DNA from: UBA1715 sp036752345 | GTDB taxonomy: Bacteria; Bacteroidota; Bacteroidia; Bacteroidales; UBA1715 | Assembly: GCA_036752345.1 (NCBI GenBank) | Contig: DAIOSV010000045.1 | Span: forward strand, 1 to 17,413 | Direction of reading: 5' to 3' | DNA length: 17,413 nt | Shown here: positions 1 through 5,400 of the stretch, piece by piece | Layout of the letters: each line of letters opens with the position of its first letter | Position numbering within the stretch: the stretch's first letter is position 1 | Position numbers and translations under genes: made by a program | Notes under the pieces: generated by a model | Database searches by the model: none | What the model was told of the DNA's origin: nothing | What the model saw: only the letters and a program-made list of their open reading frames with translations

Positions 1-108
1 TGCAAACTGCGAAATACAATACCGGAACTGAAAAATACAAACAAGCCTAAGCAAACCTTTCTCAAAATTACCCCATAAAAATATAAACTATCGTGTATGT
101 AAAAGGTA

Positions 109-116
109 TATATTTG
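109..116 (+). promoter_or_regulatory. Putative Bacteroidota -7 promoter element
   Basis: The octamer TATATTTG fits the Bacteroidota sigma-ABfr -7 consensus TAnnTTTG exactly. It lies about 135 nt before the lipoprotein start at 251. No TTTG/TTG -33 box is visible at the usual 17-23 nt spacing, and such octamers are common by chance in AT-rich DNA, so the call is weak. The rest of 1-250 holds no gene I can support. Confidence 0.28.
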
Positions 117-250
117 ATGTTTGTAAATGAAACGGTATTGTTTTTTTCTAATAACAGTACCAGGAATCGGCAATATTGGATATTTCTCATATTCAGTAAA
201 CGAATGAAACCAAAACAATATAAAACCAGAAACCAATTAAAAACGAGACT

Positions 251-691
251 ATGAAAAAAGTAATTCAAATTGTTTGTTGCTCACTTGTAATTTTTGCATT
301 TGGTTGCCAAAAAGACGAAGAAAATCAATCGGGAATAGAAATTAGAACAAGTAAAACCAACTATGTGGTCAATACTAAGATTCCTGTAACAATAGAAAGT
401 CATTTGAAAATTCAAGCGGCGTATTTTACCTGTGATAATATTGATTTAAGGGCAGAGAAAATATTGAAAGAAGAGAATGGCGCATGGGTAGAGAATCAAA
501 ATCTAGTTAATTGTACCCAAATGGGTCCTATGGGATATTTTGGTATATTAAATCAATCTGAAACTAAAAAAGATTCAATTACACTATGGAATGAGGTAGG
601 TAAATTCAAATTGAGATACCGATTTGTGGTCGATGCTGACACCCTAGATTTTGACTCAAATGAATTTACAGTAAACGCATTAGAAGACTAA
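251..691 (+). CDS. Small lipoprotein with Ig-like beta-sandwich character, probably surface-exposed
   Basis: A 146-aa protein with a lipoprotein signal peptide: KK at residues 2-3, a hydrophobic stretch (4-17) and a lipobox ending G18-C19. Cys19 would be lipidated after signal peptidase II cleavage. The residues after it, QKDEE, closely resemble the QKDDE-type lipoprotein export signal described in Capnocytophaga, which sends lipoproteins to the cell surface; surface location is inferred from that. The mature part alternates short polar and hydrophobic stretches and ends with KFKLRYRFVVDADTL then SNEFTV, which reads like strands of an immunoglobulin-like or protease-inhibitor-like beta sandwich. 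I recognise no specific family. Two cysteines in the mature region (in FTCDN and VNCTQ) could form a disulfide. It appears to be a single-gene unit: a weak terminator follows and the next gene starts over 150 nt later. Function unknown. Confidence 0.8.
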   Translation: MKKVIQIVCCSLVIFAFGCQKDEENQSGIEIRTSKTNYVVNTKIPVTIESHLKIQAAYFTCDNIDLRAEKILKEENGAWVENQNLVNCTQMGPMGYFGILNQSETKKDSITLWNEVGKFKLRYRFVVDADTLDFDSNEFTVNALED

Positions 692-711
692 AATAGTAAA
701 AGTACGCACAC

Positions 712-743
712 AAGTCCTCATAATATTGTGAAGGCTTTTTTTT
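712..743 (+). terminator. Weak intrinsic terminator after the lipoprotein gene
   Basis: An imperfect stem pairs AAG-CCT-CA (712-720, one T bulged) with TG-AGG-CTT (729-737, one A bulged) around an 8-nt loop, followed directly by a T tract to 743. It starts 20 nt after the lipoprotein stop. The stem is short and bulged, so efficiency is uncertain. Confidence 0.4.
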
Positions 744-847
744 ATTGTTTGCATCTTGGTAAACGAATATTTTACGTTATGTAAATGCGAATTTTGTATA
801 TTTATGTTCGAAAATAATACGTGAGCAACAAGTATAAAAGCACTAAA

Positions 848-1129
848 ATGGAAATAAAACAGATAAACGGAGAGAGAAAAGGGTGTTTTAAAGCTGAGGT
901 AGATGGCGTAGAGGCTGGTCTTATGACATACGTCTGGGCCGGAAACGATAAATTCATTATAGACCATACCAAGGTACATTCTGAGTTTAAAGGAAAAAAC
1001 ATCGGGAAACAGTTGGTTATGGCTGCTGTAGAGTATGCAAGAAACAACAATGTAAAAATCATACCTACCTGCTCGTTTGTAAAGAGTTTATTTGATAAAA
1101 TACCCGAAACGAAAGACGTACAACTATGA
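848..1129 (+). CDS. Small GNAT-family N-acetyltransferase (COG2388/YjdJ-like)
   Basis: A 93-aa single-domain protein resembling the minimal GCN5-related acetyltransferases of the COG2388 group. Visible marks are IDHTKVHSEFKGKNIGKQL (residues 38-56, strand 4 plus the acetyl-CoA phosphate-binding loop, with KGKNIGK in place of the usual R/QxxGxG/A), the helix VMAAVEYARNN (57-67), and the strand KIIPTCSFVKSLF (70-82), typical of this group. Family members transfer acetyl from acetyl-CoA; the substrate is unknown. I chose the ATG at 848 because the conserved part begins there; a GTG at 821 would add nine polar residues (MSNKYKSTK). Its stop overlaps the pirin start by four bases (ATGA), so the two are probably translationally coupled. 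Confidence 0.82.
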   Translation: MEIKQINGERKGCFKAEVDGVEAGLMTYVWAGNDKFIIDHTKVHSEFKGKNIGKQLVMAAVEYARNNNVKIIPTCSFVKSLFDKIPETKDVQL

Positions 1130-1998
1130 AAACAAGAAAAGCAACACAAATAGTAAGAGGCAAAGATGCCATTGATGGCGCAGGCGTGCATTTACGTCGT
1201 GTGTTAGGTATAAGAAACATTGTTGACTTCGACCCATTTTTAATGCTCGATGGCTTCGATTCTACCAATCCCAGTGATTACATTAAAGGGTTCCCATGGC
1301 ATCCTCATAGAGGAATCGAAACCATAACGTATTTAATTACGGGCAAGATTGATCATGGCGATAGTTTGGGAAATAAAGGAACCATTCACGATTTGGAATG
1401 CCAATGGATGACAGCAGGTTCGGGCATTATACATCAAGAAATGCCAAAAGAATCCAAGCGAATGCTTGGCTGCCAGCTATGGGTAAATTTACCCGCAAAA
1501 GATAAAATGACGCATCCTTCATATGGTGACATTACACACGATAAGGTAACCATTGTGAAAGAAGAAAACGCTGAGGTGAGAATCATTGCAGGTGCGTACA
1601 AGGGCAAAGCCGGCGCATTTGAAGGCAAATATATGAAAGTAAAATACCTTGATGTAGATTTAGCTCCCAACAGCACCTGGACCTATACCGAAACACCTAA
1701 TGATGAAACGCTGTTTATCTATCTATTAGACGGAACCCTTGCCGTTGATGACACTCTTTCGCAGTTTGAAAATAAAGCCTGTGCCGTATTATTTACTTCT
1801 GATGATAAGACCACCACTACAAACGACGCCGTTGAGGTCCGTTCGGGAAGTCAGGGCGCGAGGTTTATCTTGCTGGCCGCAAAACCACTGCACGAACCGG
1901 TAGCGTGGGGCGGTCCAATTGTAATGAATACCAAAGAAGAACTGAACCAGGCCTTTGAGGAACTGGATAACGATACGTTTATTAAACATAAAGTATAA
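1126..1998 (+). CDS. Pirin family bicupin protein
   Basis: A 290-aa protein of normal pirin length. The N-terminal cupin carries the hallmark FPWHPHRGIETITYL (residues 56-70) and the run ECQWMTAGSGIIHQEMP (91-107). By comparison with pirin and YhhW, the four metal ligands would be H59, H61, H103 and E105, and all are present. The second cupin domain (about 150-270) is more divergent, as usual. Characterised relatives include an iron-binding nuclear cofactor in humans and quercetin 2,3-dioxygenase activity in E. coli YhhW; the physiological role in Bacteroidota is not settled. The start ATG lies inside the GNAT stop (ATGA), and an unrecognised gene follows after 18 nt, so GNAT-pirin-unknown is probably one transcript. 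The family call is firm; the substrate is not. Confidence 0.95.
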   Translation: MKTRKATQIVRGKDAIDGAGVHLRRVLGIRNIVDFDPFLMLDGFDSTNPSDYIKGFPWHPHRGIETITYLITGKIDHGDSLGNKGTIHDLECQWMTAGSGIIHQEMPKESKRMLGCQLWVNLPAKDKMTHPSYGDITHDKVTIVKEENAEVRIIAGAYKGKAGAFEGKYMKVKYLDVDLAPNSTWTYTETPNDETLFIYLLDGTLAVDDTLSQFENKACAVLFTSDDKTTTTNDAVEVRSGSQGARFILLAAKPLHEPVAWGGPIVMNTKEELNQAFEELDNDTFIKHKV

Positions 1999-2016
1999 CC
2001 GAACAGCCTCCTTTCT

Positions 2017-2481
2017 ATGAAAAATACAGTTGATTTTAAAAACGTAGCACTAACAGGATTAGAATCTTCTCCTGTTGCCGAAAAACTTGCCGGGTTGCGA
2101 GCTAACGAAGCTCGGTATTTCATGAACAAGTACAATGCTGAATTTGAAGTTTCACCCGCAAGCGAAAGCAAAGAGACAGTACAATGGGTACACAACATTC
2201 TAAAGACGGAACGTAATCTTGAAATTTCATCTACACCTTTGGAAACGGCAGAAATGTTTGTCGAAAACATAAAATGGGTGTATGTGTTTTATGAAAGCGG
2301 TCTTGCTATAAATGTGCTTTATACGCTCGATAACCCGAAAAAGCGAGCAGTTGGGTTCAAGTTGTCTGAAGGTATGGACGTGCCAAAAGAACTTGAAGGG
2401 AAATTCAAATTCGCGAGACAAAAATCAAAATTGGCGGGAATAGTTCGCGGTTCATTTTTCGTCATTAAAGGCGAATATTAA
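2017..2481 (+). CDS. Hypothetical protein, 154 aa, in pirin operon
   Basis: I do not recognise this protein. It has no signal peptide, and the only hydrophobic stretch (IKWVYVFYESGLAINVLYTL, about residues 84-103) contains charged residues, so it is probably soluble and cytoplasmic. The composition is mixed alpha/beta, with a charged Lys-rich C-terminal third (KFKFARQKSKLAG). It starts 18 nt after the pirin stop and ends 34 nt before the DUF1003 gene, on the same strand, which argues that it is real and co-transcribed. Codon use looks like that of its neighbours. No catalytic motif is evident. Confidence 0.72.
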   Translation: MKNTVDFKNVALTGLESSPVAEKLAGLRANEARYFMNKYNAEFEVSPASESKETVQWVHNILKTERNLEISSTPLETAEMFVENIKWVYVFYESGLAINVLYTLDNPKKRAVGFKLSEGMDVPKELEGKFKFARQKSKLAGIVRGSFFVIKGEY

Positions 2482-2515
2482 GAAAGATTAAACAGTAAAA
2501 AACAACAATACATCT

Positions 2516-3223
2516 ATGACAACATTTCAAAGTGATTTATCAAATGAGATATTTCCAATTTCGGAGAAAGTACCAGCAAAAACCATCAGACCTTCAATTT
2601 TTAATGTAATTCAGAAAGAGAATCCTCAATTTACGCGAGAGAGTTCCCTTTCCAAGAGCGAGTTAAAGAATTACAGAAAAAAAGCCATCTCAAATTATAT
2701 AGCCAAGGAAAATGGCGTATTATCGGAATCGGAAAATACCGTTTTGTCTTCGTTGGTTGACAATCAAACAATAACCGATAAAATTGAAACAGAAGAGAGT
2801 CAAGTCTTATCTGTTGGGCAAAGAGTAGCCGATAAGGTTGCCGCATTTGGAGGAAGCTGGAAGTTCATTATTTTCTTTTTGGTCTTTATCGTTATTTGGG
2901 TAAGCAGCAATATCATTTTTCTCTACAATGAAGGTTTTGACCCGTATCCGTTTATTCTTTTGAATCTGCTTTTGTCGTGTATTGCGGCTCTCCAAGCCCC
3001 GGTAATTATGATGAGCCAAAACAGACAGGAAGAAAAAGACAGAGAACGTTCTCGAAAAGATTATATGATTAATCTTAAGTCGGAATTAGAAATTAGAACA
3101 TTACATGAAAAAATTGATCACTTCGTTATGAGTCAGCAACAAGAACTCATAGAATTACAAAAGACCGAAATTGATATGCTCAAGGAAATCTTAAAACAAT
3201 TAGAAACGAAGCAGGACAAATAG
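2516..3223 (+). CDS. DUF1003 domain membrane protein
   Basis: A 235-aa protein. Residues 1-97 are hydrophilic and probably cytoplasmic. The DUF1003 core starts at LSVGQRVADKVAAFGGSW (98-115). Two membrane helices follow (about 116-136 and 145-165), joined by the family signature FDPYPFILLN (141-150) and followed by LQAPVIMMSQNRQEEKDR (159-176). The C-terminus (about 185-232) is a heptad-like coiled coil including LKSELEIRTLHEKIDHF. DUF1003 proteins have no assigned biochemical function that I can state; an ion-related membrane role has been suggested only loosely. The gene lies directly upstream of the kdp leader and K+ pump genes on the same strand, but a 341-nt gap with hairpins and a regulatory site separates them, so it is probably a different transcript. 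The family call is confident. Confidence 0.92.
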   Translation: MTTFQSDLSNEIFPISEKVPAKTIRPSIFNVIQKENPQFTRESSLSKSELKNYRKKAISNYIAKENGVLSESENTVLSSLVDNQTITDKIETEESQVLSVGQRVADKVAAFGGSWKFIIFFLVFIVIWVSSNIIFLYNEGFDPYPFILLNLLLSCIAALQAPVIMMSQNRQEEKDRERSRKDYMINLKSELEIRTLHEKIDHFVMSQQQELIELQKTEIDMLKEILKQLETKQDK

Positions 3224-3311
3224 GTCGAAATTATTCTACAGATGCTTCAGCATTGCCAGAGAGTTGTGCATAGCTTGAAATAAAACAAACACAAATCCCA
3301 CACCATAAGTC

Positions 3312-3347
3312 GTAAAGCATTTCGAGGACTATACTCGATTGCTTTAC
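3312..3347. terminator. Strong hairpin between DUF1003 and kdp, possible terminator
   Basis: GTAAAGCA (3312-3319) pairs perfectly with TGCTTTAC (3340-3347), and inside it TCGAG (3322-3326) pairs with CTCGA (3334-3338), giving 13 base pairs around a 7-nt loop with a small 2/1 internal bulge. It is nearly symmetrical, and AATAAAT rather than a T tract follows. It could therefore end transcription of the DUF1003 unit, act as an mRNA stabiliser, or be a protein site. Confidence 0.4.
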
Positions 3348-3392
3348 AATAAATCATGATTGGATTTTCCCCACTGGGAAGTCCATACGCTT

Positions 3393-3428
3393 ACTTTTTT
3401 TGTTCAATCTAAGGATCAACAAAAGAGT
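3393..3428. repeat. Imperfect A/T-rich inverted repeat
   Basis: ACTTTTTTTGTT (3393-3404) faces AACAAAAGAGT (3418-3428), which pair with one bulge and one mismatch around a 13-nt loop. It may be a weak bidirectional terminator. Most pairs are A-T, so the stem would not be very stable. Confidence 0.3.
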
Positions 3429-3454
3429 GGCAATAGTCTTTTCCTGTAAGCTTC

Positions 3455-3471
3455 TTGCCCAAGTTTGGCAA
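3455..3471. promoter_or_regulatory. 17-bp near-palindrome next to the KdpE-type site
   Basis: TTGCC C AA G TT T GGCAA is a palindrome centred on 3463 with a single mismatched pair (3460/3466). It ends two bases before the KdpE-type repeat. The shape suits a dimeric DNA-binding protein, but I cannot name one. Confidence 0.35.
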
Positions 3472-3473
3472 TC

Positions 3474-3490
3474 TTTATAATTTCTTTACA
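3474..3490 (+). promoter_or_regulatory. Putative KdpE operator (TTTATA-N5-TTTACA)
   Basis: TTTATA (3474-3479), a 5-nt spacer and TTTACA (3485-3490) form two tandem half-sites one helical turn (11 bp) apart. As I recall the E. coli kdpFABC operator, its half-sites are also TTTATA-N5-TTTACA, so both sequence and spacing match. The site is 74 nt before the kdpF ATG. If transcription starts near 3540 it would cover about -66 to -50, upstream of the polymerase footprint, as expected for an OmpR-family activator. Phosphorylated KdpE from the same locus is the obvious ligand. Confidence 0.6.
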
Positions 3491-3564
3491 TAGGTCAAAT
3501 AAATCATTATAAAATATTTATAAGATACGTTTCAAATTTGTATTGAATTAAAAAGCGAAAGAAG

Positions 3565-3693
3565 ATGAATACAATTTTTTTAGCAATACCCCTTGATAGC
3601 AGTAGCACTACGGGGTACATTATTGGAGGAGTAATAGCCATATGTATCTTAGCATATTTACTTTATTCACTTGTTAAACCTGAAAAATTTTAG
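3565..3693 (+). CDS. kdpF: KdpF, small subunit of the K+-transporting ATPase
   Basis: A 42-aa protein starting at the ATG at 3565. It has a short polar N-terminus, one membrane helix (about residues 18-37) and the C-terminal signature YLLYSLVKPEKF (31-42), which matches the family pattern Y-L-x-x-L-x-x-P-E-x-F. KdpF is a single-span peptide that packs against KdpA and stabilises the KdpFABC complex in the inner membrane. The N-terminus here is roughly ten residues longer than in E. coli KdpF (29 aa). The stop is followed by a 3-nt gap and the kdpA ATG, as expected for the first gene of the operon. A purine-rich GAAAGAAG lies directly before the start. Identification rests on position, size, single helix and the C-terminal motif together. 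Confidence 0.9.
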   Translation: MNTIFLAIPLDSSSTTGYIIGGVIAICILAYLLYSLVKPEKF

Positions 3694-3696
3694 ATT

Positions 3697-5388
3697 ATGA
3701 CAGTTCTCGATTGTATACAGGTTTTTTTATTCTTTGCCATAATAATTGGGCTTACCCCAATTCTAGGTAAGTACATGAGCAAAGTATTTACTGGTAGTCA
3801 ACATTGTATGCTACCGGTTTTTGGTTGGCTCGAAAAATTGACCTATCGGTTTATTGGAGTAAATTCCGACGAAGAAACAAATTGGAAGTCATATGCCTTT
3901 CATTTATTTGTATTTAACCTTATTGGATTTCTATTTGTCTTTATAATACAATTATTTCAAGCGTATTTGCCTCTAAATCCGAACCATGCAAGTAATGTTT
4001 CATGGCATTCTGCCTTTAATACCGCTGTTAGTTATATTACCAATACCAACTGGCAGGGAAGTGCAGGAGAAACTACGTTTAGTTATTTTGTACAAATGAT
4101 TGGGCTTACCGTTCAGAATTTTGTTAGCGCAGCAACTGGAATGTCGGTACTATTGGCAATCATAAGAGGAATATCTCGAAAGACAACCGATAAACTTGGC
4201 AATTTTTGGACCGATATCACGCGTTCAATAGTATATGTGCTTTTACCGTTATCAATCATTTTTGCTATTGTATTGGTTAGCCAGGGAGTCGTTCAGAATT
4301 TCAAAACAGATGAAACAGTGCAAACATTGCAAGGTTCGCAACAAGTTATACCTATGGGACCTGCAGCGTCTCAAATAGCCATTAAACAAATAGGAACAAA
4401 CGGTGGAGGTTTCTTCAATGCAAATAGTTCGCATCCGTTCGAAAATCCAACTCCTCTCAGTAATTTTCTTGAAATGTTGTTTATACTGCTTATTCCTGCA
4501 GCGTTAACGTACACGTATGGCCTCATGATTGGCTCCGTTCGACACGGTTGGATAGTTTTTTCGGTTATGTTGTTTTTATTTGTCGTTGGATTAGGCATTT
4601 CATTATACTCCGAATATTCACCAAATCTTGTTTTTGGACATTTACCATTAATGGAAGGCAAAGAGACCCGCTTTGGAATAACCAACAGCGTGCTTTGGTC
4701 AACCGTAACAACTGCGGCTTCAAATGGTTCGGTAAATGCCATGCACGATAGTTTATCTCCATTGTCCGGAATGGTTTCAATGATAAATATAATGTTGGGC
4801 GAGGTTATTTTTGGCGGTGTTGGTTCAGGATTGTACGGTATGATAATTTTCATCATTCTTACCGTATTTATTGCCGGATTAATGGTTGGAAGAACCCCAG
4901 AATATTTAGGGAAAAAAATTGAAGCTTTTGAAGTTAAAATGGCTATTATCGCAATACTTGCTCCGAGTTCTGTAATATTGCTTTTTTCAGCTTTGGCATC
5001 TATCAGTAACTACGGATTGGTAGGACTCAACAATGCGGGAGCTCATGGATTTTCTGAAATTCTTTATGCGTATAGTTCCGCAGCCGGTAATAATGGTAGT
5101 GCATTTGCCGGGTTAAGTGCCAATACACTCTTTTACAATCTAACGTTGGGTTTTGGTATGGTAATCGGGCGTTTTGGTGTGCTCATTCCGTTGCTCGCGA
5201 TTGCTGGAAATTTGGCAAAGAAAAAAATTACCCCTCCTTCTACAGGATCTTTCCATACTGATAATTGGTTGTTTATGGGACTTCTTATCGCAGTGATTCT
5301 TATCGTTGGCGGTTTGACTTTTTTCCCTGCTCTGTCGTTTGGTCCAATAATAGAGCATTTACTAATGAATCAAGGAATAATCTTTTAA
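3697..5388 (+). CDS. kdpA: KdpA, K+-translocating subunit of the Kdp ATPase
   Basis: A 563-aa inner-membrane protein (E. coli KdpA is 557 aa) of the superfamily of K+ transporters: four repeated membrane-pore-membrane units building the selectivity filter that captures external K+ and hands it to KdpB. The four pore-loop signatures are all present: TNTNWQG (115-121), GTNGGGFFNANSSHPFENPT (233-252), SNGSVNAMHDS (342-352) and NNGSAFAGLSANT (465-477). Q120 corresponds to E. coli Gln116, a residue that sets K+ affinity, and the filter glycines are kept, so a normal high-affinity pump is expected. About ten hydrophobic helices can be traced, ending near the C-terminus. The gene sits 3 nt after kdpF and 12 nt before kdpB. 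It appears intact. Confidence 0.98.
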   Translation: MTVLDCIQVFLFFAIIIGLTPILGKYMSKVFTGSQHCMLPVFGWLEKLTYRFIGVNSDEETNWKSYAFHLFVFNLIGFLFVFIIQLFQAYLPLNPNHASNVSWHSAFNTAVSYITNTNWQGSAGETTFSYFVQMIGLTVQNFVSAATGMSVLLAIIRGISRKTTDKLGNFWTDITRSIVYVLLPLSIIFAIVLVSQGVVQNFKTDETVQTLQGSQQVIPMGPAASQIAIKQIGTNGGGFFNANSSHPFENPTPLSNFLEMLFILLIPAALTYTYGLMIGSVRHGWIVFSVMLFLFVVGLGISLYSEYSPNLVFGHLPLMEGKETRFGITNSVLWSTVTTAASNGSVNAMHDSLSPLSGMVSMINIMLGEVIFGGVGSGLYGMIIFIILTVFIAGLMVGRTPEYLGKKIEAFEVKMAIIAILAPSSVILLFSALASISNYGLVGLNNAGAHGFSEILYAYSSAAGNNGSAFAGLSANTLFYNLTLGFGMVIGRFGVLIPLLAIAGNLAKKKITPPSTGSFHTDNWLFMGLLIAVILIVGGLTFFPALSFGPIIEHLLMNQGIIF

Positions 5389-5400
5389 TTTTTTGAAACA

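Larger units (their letters stand above)
3224..3564 (+). other. Non-coding leader region upstream of the kdp operon
   Basis: No gene is visible in these 341 nt on either strand. In order they contain a strong hairpin (3312-3347), a short TTCCC/GGGAA hairpin (3367-3380), an imperfect A/T-rich inverted repeat (3393-3428), a 17-bp near-palindrome (3455-3471), a KdpE-type direct repeat (3474-3490), and possible -7 elements TACGTTTC (3526-3533) or CAAATTTG (3533-3540). The kdpF start is at 3565. The density of structure suggests that both termination of the upstream unit and control of kdp sit here. Confidence 0.6.

Noticed and set aside
1..78. Open frames at the left edge (one to a stop at 48-50, one to 76-78) that could be the tail of a gene.
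   Set aside because: They encode only 15-25 residues with no recognisable feature and cannot be told from random open sequence.
803..810. TATGTTCG as a -7 promoter box for the GNAT-pirin cassette.
   Set aside because: It has one mismatch to TAnnTTTG and no TTTG at the correct distance upstream.
802..1191. A 129-aa minus-strand open frame over the GNAT gene.
   Set aside because: The plus-strand frame has clear GNAT motifs and an ATGA overlap with pirin; the minus frame has neither homology nor context.
3455..3490. A mobile element end or attachment site in the kdp leader.
   Set aside because: No integrase, transposase, terminal repeat pair or target duplication is found on either side.
4371..4856. 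A 161-aa minus-strand open frame inside kdpA.
   Set aside because: It lies wholly within a highly conserved gene on the other strand and shows no domain.
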